Assembly: GCA_031841125.1 (NCBI GenBank)
Contig: CM063110.1
Coordinates: 16,921,626 to 16,985,625, forward strand
Reading direction: 5' to 3'
Length of the DNA: 64,000 nt
From: Acanthococcus lagerstroemiae
Taxonomy: Eukaryota > Arthropoda > Insecta > Hemiptera > Eriococcidae
Position 1 is the stretch's first letter. Each line of letters begins with the position of its first letter. The position numbers and the translations under genes were made by a program. The notes beneath the pieces are model-generated. The model saw only the letters and a program-made list of their open reading frames with translations. It ran no database searches and had not been told where the DNA came from. Shown one piece after another: positions 46,101-57,006 of the stretch.

Positions 46101-48257
46101 TAATTTTCCCGAAATCCCTTTATGGCTCGAAAATACCTTTGCTATAAAAAATAAGAAAATTGTCAGCAGCAAGTCCCAAAAATAGATAAAAATTTTGAAC
46201 ATTTTAAACAAAAATGTTCAAAATCATGGTATCAGACGGAATTTTGAAAACGTTCCATTTCACCCAATAATGCTTGTTTTTAAAGACAATGCAATTTTTC
46301 TATATAGAATTTCGGCGCTAATTCCGAGTATATATTTCACATGCCCCTTCTTTCGACAGTTTGCTTGCAGTCTACAGCGTCGCAAAAAATACAATTTTCG
46401 ACATGTTCCTAGTTTAATTCAACATGGTAACCGATTTATAGGGTTTCGAGGTCGCGAAGTTCAATTTAGTTTGAAAACTTTTAGATCCGATTTCCTTGAG
46501 GTCTATCAAACTGGGTTCCGACTAAATACTGGCCATTCTTTGAAATTATATTCAATTTATAAGCTTAGGAAAGCTCTGAATTCGATTTTGATGTTAGTTT
46601 TTTTATCCAACCTCACAGGGTCCACCAAAGGGGGTTCGCACACTACCATCATACTGACATTTTCTCAATTGGAATCAACTTTTGATCAGACTAGAAAAGG
46701 CCAAATTAAAAAACTTCCCAGAATTGAATTTGACGAACCCAAAAACTTATAAATTATATAAAATTTCAAAATAACGGCCGTAATCTAGTTTTGGAACCCC
46801 ATTTGGTGTACCCAAACTACGAGTATGTCAAATTGAAAAACTACCATCAATGTCTCGAATTCAGCGACCACAGAAATGCGTAAATCGGCTACAATGTTGA
46901 CTACGGAATTTGCTTCAGCCCTTCAGCCCTTTTTCCGATGTCTAATTTTCTCCTATTCGCTCCCCTTCTCTCATATTTCTGAAAGACTCTAGGAGATGTC
47001 CAAAATTGTAAATCGACTTTACTGGTTAAATTGGCGTCTTTTTAAGTGCAAATCGAGGCCGAATTTAGTCAGTGTAACTCATAATTCTTCTAGAAGCGCC
47101 TCCAGAACTTTTTCTAGAATGGGGCTTCTTTTGAGTTGGTTAAATTGAAAAATTATCGCGTTTTATCTACTGAAAAGCTGGTAATTTTATCGTTTTAGCT
47201 AGTATAAAGTGCGCAATATGAAATATCCGTGAGGGCAAATGCTCCCTCTGGTCTTCCTCTGACAGCGTTCACGACTCTTTCCCTCAACACCAAATCGACG
47301 TTAAAATTACTGTGATTTTACCGGTCGAGTTCGCGTCGAAATGATTTCGTGATTAATTATGATCAAATGAAAATTCAAAGTACTGGTTTTCTCGAAACAG
47401 CATCAATAGCGGAATAATTTGCCCCGGTGGAGTGAAATTTGAAGAAAAGTCTCGGAGTTTACAACTATCCCAATGGATCTTAATATTTTTCCGACGATTG
47501 AAGTTTTCGTTAGAATGACGGAATTTGTGGAAAAACATAGGACAATTGCCAGGGCCGTAGAGACAATTAGGGCCCGGGGGAAATTTTTTATGGGGCTCAG
47601 TTAGAAAATTACTTCATCAGAACAGAATCACTCGCACGATTATCTTTATATATTATTGCCTTTTTGGTATTTTCGGTGGGCCCGCTTCCGAGACCGGGGC
47701 CTGGGGGAACTCTCGCTTCTCCCCTCTCTCATCAGGCTTGATAATTGCAACAACCACCATCAAGTCGTAGAAATCGATTCGTCGAAAAACTTATGCCCCT
47801 CTCCTTCTCTCTATCCGTACTCAGACATATGTAACTTCACCTCACATACATTTCTTTCAAAATCACACCGAGTACACCTAATGCGTCGGTAGCTAAGCAC
47901 CAAACGTGCAAATAGGGCTCAGAACTAGGGGGGGGGGCTTAAGCCCTTCTTATTATAAAACAACACCACTCCCTGCATCATTTTCTTTGGTCATCTTTCA
48001 GAGTTTGGGGGGGAGGCTATTTAGAAGTCTGGGGGACTAAGCCCCCCCCAAGCCCCCATCTATTTGTATCTATGCTAAACACCTGGATAAAGAGTTTGCA
48101 ACTAATATTAGGTTTTACCTGACACGTCAGGTAAATGAGGCTGCTTTTCCATCCACTGCTTCAAATACTGAACGTCATTTTTTATTGATTCTTCGGTAGC
48201 ATTCAATTTAGCCAACGCCTTTAGTCGCTGTTCACGCGATATTGGTTCTAAATACAT
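43180..48257 (-). CDS. CRAL-TRIO domain lipid-transfer protein, cluster gene 5 (intact, 6 exons)
   Basis: Exons are 48257-48119, 44342-44183, 44052-43797, 43722-43612, 43532-43427 and 43340-43180, 933 bases in all (310 residues). All phases match gene 1. The start is MYLEPISREQ. The conserved marks are RDPCQPWFRDF at the end of exon 2, PLPKLTPEGRRI, a HKVYVVNLHP strand, PKDVLPVEYGGN and the tail YGAEGSFRKLCVD. It is the most diverged copy and is closest to gene 4, for example in sharing PKLTPEG where genes 1-3 have PKPTPQG. Intron 1 is about 3.8 kb because of insertions, including a SINE and a MITE. It is a probable soluble carrier of a hydrophobic ligand and looks functional. Confidence 0.87.
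45067..45098. repeat. CTTT microsatellite
   Basis: A run of about six CTTT units lies in intron 1 of gene 5. Confidence 0.8.
45230..45345. repeat. repeat fragment shared with 60870-60955
   Basis: GGTGCGGTGTCCCGAGG and GTGCATCGCCATACACCCCAC recur as GGTGCAGTGTCTCAGGGG and GTGCGTCGCCATACATCCCAC near 60877-60942. At the second site it follows SINE-like and R1-like sequence. It is probably the 3' end of a retroelement. Confidence 0.45.
45370..45615. repeat. dispersed repeat family B, copy 5 (intron 1 of gene 5)
   Basis: Related to 3490-3795, but in a different intron from the copies in genes 1-3. Confidence 0.55.
45665..45880 (-). mobile_element. tRNA-derived SINE with 15-bp target duplication
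   Basis: The minus strand starts GGGGGTCTGGTTGGCCAAG (A box) and has GGTTCGAGCCC as its B box 40 bases on. A body follows (CTAAGACAGCCCTAATAGCC), ending in an A-rich tail. The 15-mer AAGCATAATATACCT lies at both sides (45650-45664 and 45881-45895). The head looks like a Leu/Ser-type tRNA. A second copy is at 50212-50424. Confidence 0.88.
46195..46752 (+). other. 185-codon open frame in intron 1 of gene 5, unrecognised
   Basis: One of the longest single open frames in the window, on the strand opposite to gene 5. The translation is rich in F, I, N, S and R, with no domain, signal peptide or repeat that I recognise, and no splice or initiation context supports it. It lies in AT-rich intron DNA, so it may be chance or a piece of an unknown element. 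Confidence 0.2.
47550..47740. mobile_element. probable hAT-like MITE in intron 1 of gene 5
   Basis: The piece starts CAGGGCCGTAGAGAC and is GC-rich. ACAATTGC before it and ATAATTGC after it match at seven of eight positions. The corresponding DNA in intron 1 of gene 4 (near 35030) has the uninterrupted ATAATTGCAACAACC. The right terminus is only weakly inverted. Confidence 0.5.
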
Positions 48258-48539
48258 GACGACAAAATAAGGCTAGAATAAAAACCATAGATTTGTGTTA
48301 CCGCAACCGAATAATCAACTTGGTAACTTATTTTGAAAACTAACAGCTATCCACTAAAAATTCTTATTGTCAACTGGTACTTATTGGCGTTTAAGCTGCA
48401 ATGGTTTTAGTGCAGCCTGTATAATTATTTTCACTATTAAGTGGGGAAACAAAGTGTACATTAAAATCCATCTGTAAACGCCATTAAGAAGCTTTTTATT
48501 TGACAGTGACTCAAGTGACTAATTATTGGACGCAAATCA

Positions 48540-49870
48540 AGCTAATTTACTCATAAGTAGATTCGTAAAATTGTGGATATTAGGGTATACAGTTTTTTGA
48601 TATGTTGTATGAAAAAGCAATTATTCCCATTCAGTACCGGTACCGCCGCGGACGTACCTGAACTAACTACTTTAGGAGATGGGGGGAAATTCGAAAATTG
48701 ACAACCAAAAAGTTCAAAATTGACAACTGAAATGAACTACTCCGTTATAATCGCGTTCAGTTTTAGCGATCGCCATTTTTTTTTCGGAAGGGGGAACATT
48801 TTGTGTTTGCTCGTAAACCACTAATGAATGCTACAATTTTACCTATGTAACTCCTTGAATGAAACATACAAGCAGAAAAATCCTCGTAATTCTTGGGGGA
48901 CAGCTGCCACAAGACCCCTCAGGATTCTACCATTGCTCACGTTTTAAAATTGGTTGCATTTCTACATGAGTAAGTACTCGCAGGCCTACCCATGTAGACG
49001 TTTTTATTTCATCGTGTGCCTACAATAGCAGACATCCGATTTTTTTTTCAAGTTCAGCACCTATACATGTGGGACTTGAAAAAATAAAATGTCAGCTATT
49101 CCATCCACTTCTGGGTAATTTGAGGATATACCTTTGGAACAAAGAAGTCGATAAGACCCAGCCTTTTACTTTCATTTATGGGTTCCTTTAAATGATGGAA
49201 AAAAAAACAACCGAACTCGAGACAAAAAATTTACTTCTTTTCTAGAAATTACCTCCGTCAATGGTCTCGAGTTTGTGCACCTAATTAAAAAATGAAAAAG
49301 TGCCGACCGTGCGTATACTGTCGCACTAAATATTGAATATCTGGTCCGCAATTCCCTCCCCTCCCTCCCAGCAGAAAATGGGTCTTAAAATGTTGTAATC
49401 GAGTTTTTACGAACCTTAATCAACCTTGACGAGTTTCAACGAATTAAAAAATATACATCAAAAATAATAAGTAAGAAAATGTAAATACTAAAGAATGTTG
49501 AAGGAAGATCTCCCGAAATTTTTTTCTCGAATTTCTAAATTTAAATTCTTGGATAATTCAGGAAAGTAGCTCAGCAGATAGAAAAATAGAAGCAAGACGC
49601 TGTTTCTAACCTGTATTATTTACTTTCAAAACTTTTTCTTACTGCTAGTCAAATTTGAAAATGTTTATTAGCTGACTTGGGTCGAAGTCTGAGTTGTCAA
49701 AATTGAAAAAGCGAAAAAGAATTTCGATTATGTGCTTCTTGGTCTCAATCGTTTTCATTTCGGCGAAATCAAAATCCTGTCACCTCGATGAAAAGGTGCC
49801 TCCTACAACGTGTTCAAGAGTTGTTCAATTTAGTAAAATTAACCCTCACTTTGTAAAATTGGAATTGAAA
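48540..49870. other. AT-rich intergenic DNA upstream of gene 5
   Basis: No gene, domain or terminal repeat was recognised. The short frame at 49694-50029 runs across into the MITE at 49872 and is not supported. Confidence 0.4.
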
Positions 49871-49871
49871 T

Positions 49872-50040
49872 CAGGACCGGTTTTAAGTACTTTGCGCCCC
49901 TCGGGGCTGCGGTATTGTGCCACCTTATTTTTTTACATCTCCCCTCCCTCAAATTTGTTTGGGGGTTGCAAATTTGCCGCCCCAAAATTTTGCCGCTCTA
50001 GACTACAGCCTAGTCAGCCCGTCTGGTAAAACCGACACTG
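49872..50040. mobile_element. hAT-like MITE
   Basis: The left end is CAGGACCGGTTTTAAG and the right end, reverse-complemented, is CAGTGTCGGTTTTACCAG. The inside is GC-rich with GCGCCCCTCGGGGC and CCGCCCCAAAATTTTGCC. No target duplication was found. It lies directly before an RTE fragment. Confidence 0.6.
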
Positions 50041-50705
50041 CCTAACATACGGCTGCCAAACCTGGGCGAAACAAAAAAATTTGAAAAAGATCAGAACGCA
50101 AAATGCGATGGAACGCTCAATCGCTCAATCCTGAATATAAATAGAAGAGACCGCATAAGAACGAGAAGAATCAAAAATAAATTGAAAGACAATATTATAG
50201 ATAGATATAATCTCTGGTTGGCCGAGTGGATAGCGCGTTGATCTCAAAAAACGGAGGTCCCGGGCTCCAGCCCACGTAGCAGCTCGCTGCATTTCGACCT
50301 AGGCTGGGGTTTCAGCAAGATGAGAAGAGGGCTAAGACAGCCCGAACAGTCTCCCCGACGTCTCTGAAGTAATGCTCGAAAGGGCGGATTCCAGGGCTCA
50401 GGTTGAGAGTTAAATTAGAAAAAAGGTGTACTCTTATATTAGAGGTAGCAAATGGAACTGGGCAGGACACGTGTCCCGCCGCGACGATGACCAATGAACG
50501 AACAAAACTACATGTTGGAAACCTTGGGGAGAAAAAAGAAAGGGCAGATCACCCACTAGGTGGAAAGATATCAACAACTTCCAAAAAATAAAAATTTCCA
50601 AACAATAGCCAAACACAGGCAAGAATGGGAGCGCTTGCGAGATACTTCGGCTATTTACGGGCCTGGGAGTTAGGTGGACCCCACTTTGAGGGTCGCAATA
50701 ATAAT
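50041..50705 (+). mobile_element. RTE reverse transcriptase C-terminus, split by a SINE
   Basis: Left of the SINE the frame reads LTYGCQTWAKQ and NAMERSI. After the SINE it continues KWNWAGHVSRRDDD and then TTCWKPWGEKK, in the order expected in the C-terminal part of an RTE ORF. The upstream reverse transcriptase core is absent. Stop codons show decay. Confidence 0.75.
50212..50424 (+). mobile_element. tRNA-derived SINE, second copy, inside an RTE fragment
   Basis: Same family as 45665-45880, with A box TGGCCGAGTGGATAGCGC, a B-box variant GGGCTCCAGCCC, the shared body CTAAGACAGCCCGAACAG and an A-rich tail. The flanking target duplication could not be resolved. Confidence 0.82.
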
Positions 50706-52140
50706 AAGATAGAAATACAGCAACAATGTGAAATGAAGGTACTCGGAACTTTGAACTATTACATTTTTAGGAATTCGCGCGGGGGCGAGCGAATTTCCCG
50801 AAATAAAACAGGCGGATTTTCATTTTTGAATTTCTTATCAGCGTGTTTCGTCTTTCATCGAGGTGCATACATAGTGTTTTTGTAAGCGCCGTTGCATTAC
50901 AAAAGCTCACGGGCTTCGACCACCAGACTATACTGTACAGTGTACACCGTGCAGAGAGGGTCTTTGAGTTTTCGAAAAATCTGATACGAGCCATTTTCGT
51001 GTCAAATGCCGAGCGGTATCGCGCGTTATTGTAGGCGGATTACAACGAGGGTCTAATGAACCAACTTATCACCCCGTCAATCGCAAATGGAATACTTGCA
51101 GTCCATTTCGCACACTCTGTCGCGAAAAAAAAAAAAAAATGTCCCCCATTAATGACCGGGGCGAACTGCGAAACTCGGTCGGAACAATTATTACGACTAG
51201 TATAGCAATAACGGAGAGGCAGCCAGCGCTGGCTTTGATAAAATTTTTACGTATTTTGTCGAGACAAAAGATTTTCGTACATATTTCATGACGCTGCTAC
51301 ATTTCCCGAGTAAGACAAAAGAAACTGTTTCTGATAAAACGCGATGAAAGGAAAACTAATATGAAACGTCGAGAAGACTGGCGCAGACAAAGCGGCACCT
51401 ACGTTTAAATTTCTCGAGTATGGTTCGCTTTTGAAAAGGAAAACATTTTGTTTAATCCTCGGCATAATCCTATCATCAAAAGCCTGATAATAATAGCAGC
51501 TGCCGTATAACAAGTCAGTTAGGTTAAAGAGATGGCGAGAGAGCGAGAAAGCTCCAGAAACACGGGGCCGGAGTGAGGTGACGCACGCGAGGGAGTGATA
51601 AAACGAGAGGAAGGTAAATTAGCTCCCAGGACATAGAAGTGAAATCCCGCGGGAGATTATCTCCATTATACCGGAGCCAACACAGTCTCGAGAAGGAATA
51701 GGGCAGCCTACAGAAAAGGAGTTACTATATAAGGGTATTAAAGTTCGTAAACACTAATGCAGATAAGCGAGGATTTCATTTAAACATGTTTGTTCATCTT
51801 TTCATGCTTGTACTAAGTACGAAAGCTTTTTAGGGGGGAAGTTGTTTCACGAAATGGGTATTTTAAAAGTTATGCAAATGTTACGCTAAATTAAGTTTTA
51901 ACCGTTTAAATTTCGCCAGTGGAACGGCGCCTGTAAATGAACAGCGAGTAGTGAAAGAAAAAAATTCGGCGGTTTCGCGAATTAGCATCCACGTCGTGCA
52001 ACCGAATTTATCGTCTTCGACTGCGCCTCCCCCATTTCGCACATCCATTTACCCGAACTCAAGTGAAAGTAATTGAAAGTTGAAAGCAATATGGACGTGG
52101 GGGAACCAGTGGGGCAGTCAGCGTTTTAAGGTGTATTCAA
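50706..52140. other. intergenic DNA of raised GC content, no gene recognised
   Basis: CpG-containing words are more frequent than in the cluster region, and there is an A-run at 51127-51140. The frames here lack start context, splice signals or domains. Confidence 0.4.
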
Positions 52141-52144
52141 ATGT

Positions 52145-52372
52145 ATGCAGGAACGTTGATGTATGATTTCTATTATAGACTAAAAGAAAGATATGAAGAC
52201 AGAATAAAATTACTCTATACTGATACAGATTCATTAATCATTTCTATAAATACAAAGACTTCTATGAAGATATGAAATGTATGATTGATGAATTTGATAC
52301 ATCAGATTATAACAAAGATAATATTTATAGCATTCCTGAAATTAATAAAAAAGTAGACATTACCCGCTGAAC
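52145..52372 (+). mobile_element. family-B, protein-primed DNA polymerase fragment (Polinton/Maverick-like or viral origin)
   Basis: An AT-rich stretch encodes the end of a family-B DNA polymerase. It has a LMYDFYY segment, the metal-binding motif C as LYTDTDSL, and after a frameshift near 52245 a FDTSDYN segment followed by an asparagine-lysine-rich stretch that ends at a TGA. This order is typical of protein-primed polymerases of Polintons/Mavericks, related DNA viruses and linear plasmids. About 75 codons remain, without exonuclease or palm motif A. It is broken and not functional. Confidence 0.65.
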
Positions 52373-52754
52373 ATTCCACCACTAAAACGGGAAAATGGTT
52401 GCGGCATCTACCACTCGAAAACCATGGTAACGCTATGGAGTCTCCACTAAAAACACATCCTCTGCCAAGATCTCACCACAGCAGTGCAACTTCACATGGC
52501 GGCAAAGTAGTTGCAGCTCCACTACTTTTCCACTCCATTCACGATATACAGGCCAGGGATTTCGCGTATTTGCTGCGTGGTTGCGTAACCACAGCGCTGC
52601 AACAATACTGCGCATACGTTTTTCCACTGGGCTGCGAATATCATTCCACTCATCGGCCACACATTTTTTCAAAGAGAACCTTCATAATTATACTGAATTA
52701 AGGCAATTCATTGGGAATTAGACAAGAAACACAAAAACAGAAAAAGAAAAATTC

Positions 52755-54035
52755 AATATCATATGATTTCTGTAACTACTCGTCTGAAAATGGATGAGTA
52801 GACAAAAATATTAATCTTGCAAGTGTATGCATCTACAGCCGGAACAGAGAAGGCAGAAGTAGATAAATTTTATGACGAGCTGGAAGGAACAATTCAAATA
52901 AAGAAGAATTACTATCAGGTAATAATGGGACACCTCAATGCAAAAGTAGGAGAGGAAGCAAACTCAAAACACTGCGGCCTGTTTGGTCAGAGGGAGAGAA
53001 ACGACAAGGAGAAAAGATTAGTAGAAATGACCCAAAACTTTACCTTACGTACAGCAAAAACTTTTTACAAGAAAAAAGTCAAAAGGAAATGGACATGGAT
53101 ATCGCCAGACGGGAAAACTAAAAATAAGATTGACCACTTACTATAATAAATGACCTGTCAGCAGTTAGAGATGTAACAACACTCTAAAAATTTGGCTTTT
53201 CATCAGACCACCGCATATCACACGCTGTACATCGAGCATCTCGCAGAGACTCCAGTATAAAAATCACAGGAAAGATGAAGGGGGAGGACGGTGGATCAAC
53301 CCATTCAGAAGGAAAGGGAAGCATGCCAGAAATTAAAATCAGCGCTAGAGGAAATGAAAATCGAGGAAAATTTCTACGGCAGGATGGTCCAAGCTTTAAA
53401 AAGCATGGCTGAAGAGTTTGGAGTAAAAAGGGCTAAAGAGAAAACCAGGGATAAGCTCTCAAAACAGACTCTCGAGTTGATTCACAGGAAGAATACCCTT
53501 TGGAAAAATAAAACACCACTGGACAAAATTGAGCTAACTGACATACAAAAATTGGTGAACAAAAAGGTCAGAGCAGATATTAAAAAATATATGATGAGGA
53601 AAAAATGCAAGATATTTGGAAGAAAGTTGGTCCGCTAAAAAAGTCAGACGGGAACTTGGTGGCGGGAGAAACATTATATGGTGACGCTAAAAGATTAGAC
53701 AGGAAGAGTGACTCAAAATCAAGAAGAAATTGTTGAGGCAGCAACAAAAGTTTTTACGAGGACTTGTACCGCGAGCGAAACGAGATAACAAAAATATCAA
53801 AAACTGGAGGGTGGAAGAGGAAGAAATCCCGGACATACTGGAGAGAGAAGTGGAATACGTTCTAAATAGATAGAAAAATGACAAAGCTCCAGAACCGGAC
53901 GGAATTACGAACAAAATACTGAAGGGAGTTGGCGATCAGATAGTACCACACCTGACTAAAATATTTAACAAAATTCTAATTACGAAAATATGTCTAAAAC
54001 AGTGGAACTTGGCCGAAATAATATTTTTTATATAC
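52755..54035 (+). mobile_element. RTE-clade retrotransposon, 5' half (endonuclease to start of reverse transcriptase)
   Basis: The endonuclease carries QVYASTAGTEKAEVDKFYDE, an altered GDFNAKVG motif (MGHLNAKVGEE), WTWISPDGKTKNKIDHLL and SDHR at about 53205. A basic linker follows (53291-53638), and then the opening of the reverse transcriptase, KAPEPDGIT, where families normally have KAPGPDGI. Several frameshifts and stops are present. The copy ends abruptly near 54030 in a simple repeat. Confidence 0.82.
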
Positions 54036-54715
54036 ATATGTAAAAATGAATGTATGTGTATCTGTCTGTCTGTCCTTAATATTTCCATGGAAATTTCTAT
54101 TAGTGTGTCTGTCTGCCTGTATGTATGCCTATCCTTCATATTTCCACTAAAATTTCTAGGAACAACACGGCTGCAGACTATAATCGCGTAAGGCACAGCA
54201 AAGATCAAGATCAATGAGCACACGGCTGGAAGAAAAACAAATTTCCATGGAAATGTCAACCACTAAACTGAACTGTCACCATTGAAGAGCTAAATCAAAC
54301 GGACTGGCTTTGAGTTAGGGGGAATGGAAATTTCGATGGCTGCAAACTGCAATTGCTCAGGCGCAGCAAATGTCAACCACTGAATTCATGTTGTGGGAGC
54401 GAGGCGGGGGGTGGGGGCGTTACGATTTTCGCTCAAGTACACCCACGGCTGGAAGAAAGTGGAAATATCAACTACTGAATTGAATAATCACAGCTGAAGA
54501 ACTGTGAGCTGAACTGAGCTGGAAATGAGAAGAGAAAAGAACCGTAATCGCGCAGGGCGCTGCAAAGATCAAGATCAATGAGCACATGGCTAGAGTTGCG
54601 GTTTTCGCTCAAGTATACCCATGGCTGGAAGAAAAATAAATTTCCATGGAAATGTCAACCACTGAATTCTTGTGGGGGGGGGGGGACTTCACGACTGTCG
54701 CTGTTGCGAAAACTC
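54036..54715. repeat. local repeats of TTTCCATGGAAAT-bearing units
   Basis: First come two copies of a roughly 70-bp piece with TGTCTGTCTG and TTCCATGGAAATTTCTA. Then about three larger overlapping units follow, with AAGATCAAGATCAATGAGCA, TTTTCGCTCAAGTA, ACCCA-GGCTGGAAGAAA and ATTTCCATGGAAATGTCAAC. ATTTCCATGGAAAT is a perfect palindrome. A G-run occurs at 54674-54685. Confidence 0.55.
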
Positions 54716-54727
54716 ATAATGTTTGTA

Positions 54728-55545
54728 GGGGAGACTGGGGTAACACTGGGAACAGTGTGACACTGCATAACACTCTAAAATGTTGCTGTTCTGGTTACTA
54801 GATAGTAATTTTAGAAAGAAATCTGTGAAAAAAATGGAATGCCTCGACTTTCATCTACACTAAAAAAAAGTTTATTGATTTTTTGGTCTATCTCAGCTGT
54901 AATTTTAAATATTTTTGAATCAAAATTTTTCTCATTAAAATTTATCCTTTTGACCATCTAAATATGTAAAAATTACAAGAAAAGTATGCATTTTTTAATC
55001 GAGCGGTGCAATTTGGTTTTGACTTGATAGTTTTTTGACAATATGTCGTACCTGATAATATGATGTGATGGGGAACAGTGTAACCGGGATCAGTGTAACA
55101 GTACTGTTTCTTCCATACATCTGTGTATAACGGTAGGTATTTCTTTCTTCCATACGTATATGTACTGCCGTTTATGGAATGTTTACCTTTTGATATGCCC
55201 GGTATCCGCTAATTTTGATAAAACTGTAGTTTGTACGTTGTATCAAGAGATTTTTGGATCTATTAATCAGAAAATTCTAAATTTTTCCAAGCTAAACGAT
55301 TACCTTATCAACTTTTCGGCAGTGTTACACTGTACCCAGGTACTAGGGTACAGTGTAAGAAAAACGTACACGGCTAAAATAATTTCTAGATTCTTCAGAT
55401 TTTGACTTTTTCAGACGGTAATAACACCAAAATGTAGCCAAAGGTTGTATCCTTCAGGTGAGGTGTTCAAGTCTGAATTCAAAATTAATTTGTAGTCCAC
55501 AGCTCAAAATGAACGAAAAGTGTTACACTGTTTCCCGGTCTCCCC
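54728..55545. mobile_element. non-autonomous DNA element with GGGGAGAC termini
   Basis: The left end is GGGGAGACTGGGGTAACAC and the right end, reverse-complemented, GGGGAGACCGGGAAACAGTG. CAGTGTAAC words recur inside (55071-55105, 55318-55360). No transposase is present in the 818-bp body. No target duplication was confirmed. Confidence 0.65.
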
Positions 55546-55789
55546 TGCATGGAACGGTTTTTTTCAGTTTTTCAGTTTTCTACTGTTATTGCATTTCAAC
55601 CTCACCGAGTGAACAATGTTATTTACAGTGCCACGAGCCATAAGATATAATCTTTCACAACGAAGCCGTAATGCAATTAAATTTCGCAATATTGCGAATC
55701 AATAGAACCAATTTTCAAAATTTTGGGACTCATGTTCTTTCTGAACTACATGGTTCAACTGTAGATGGGAAACTAAATAAGTGGTAGGA

Positions 55790-56190
55790 TACATGTATGG
55801 TATTCGTTGATACTAAAAACCTTTTGACAATGTTAAATGGGATAAAATGTTTGGTATTCTAAAAAGGATAAGAGAAAAGAAGAAAGTCAAGTTATTTTAA
55901 ACTTATATAACAGACAGACAGCTACATTAAGAATCGAAGGAGAGAAAGGACAGACAAATATGAAAAAAAGGGTAAGGCGGGGTCCTCATTATGTCCAGTA
56001 TTATTTAATTTGTACATAGAGTGGGCTGTACGAGAAATAAAATAAAAATTTGAGGCAGGTGTGTAACTATGCATGGAGAGCGAGTAAAGATGTAAAGATG
56101 CTCAGGTTTGCAGATAGCTGAAAAATAACACCAACTTATTGCAGAATCAAGAGCAATATTGAATTTTCTCAATTTTTTGGGGTAATCACA
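55790..56190 (+). mobile_element. decayed LINE reverse transcriptase fragment
   Basis: Successive frames read KPFDNVKWDKMFGILKR, TATLRIEGEKGQT, a degenerate RQG region (GVRRG-type) and MLRFADS, the start of the FADD box. Many frameshifts are present. It belongs to a different LINE lineage from the RTE copies above, judging by wording around the catalytic box. Confidence 0.6.
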
Positions 56191-57006
56191 AATGTTGAAG
56201 AAGTTAGTTTCGCTAATGAAAACGTGAACTGCATATAGAAGGTAGAAAAATAGAGAAAATATCGAAAATTTATAACAATTTGATACAAAAAATTGAAAAT
56301 TTCATAACCTGACTCGATAAAAAATTGTGAGAAAGTACTATTTTTCTTCTGAAAATGGGGGAAGTTGATGCAGAAATTTTTGGGATAATCAAAAATATTA
56401 AAAAGTCGGTTACGCTGACGAAAAAAGTTAATTGCGCTAGAACATACATAAGTACCCTACTCCTAGGTCAAGCCTCTTCATTTCTCTTGCAAGATTCTCT
56501 AATCTTCCAACTCCATTCAAGCTTCTCACATCCCGAATCCTTATTTTAATTGCACCTTTCTTTTTAAAACTTTGCGATGATGATGCTCCCCTCAAGTAGC
56601 TTCCTCCCGGACATCCGAATGGAGAGCTTTTTACGTCCGGAAAAATTATATACCTATTGGAACGCCATCATCAATAATTAATACTTGGAAAAGCTACATT
56701 TCCTGGAAAGAGATACTGTTGCAGTTTTTCATTGCTTCCAACAAGGTTTGTACGTCGGAGTTTGCCTTCTCCTCTAGCTGCTTCTGGTCGCGATTTTAGC
56801 GATACATAATCTCAAAGTCTTTCATTTTTATTTTTTGCGCTTAAGCCTCCTCACCACGGCAAGGTATCACTCAAGTGGAGGGACATGAGATAGAAACTCA
56901 AAACACTACTTTTCTCGTGTTAAACTGTGTCACTAGGAAGGACCACTTTGAACTCCCCGTTTGTGAAGCTTCTGTAGTCGATACGAAAAAAAGATTCTAG
57001 ATCAGA

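Noticed and set aside
49694..50029. 111-codon plus-strand frame
   Set aside because: It crosses the boundary of the MITE at 49872 and has no similarity to known proteins.
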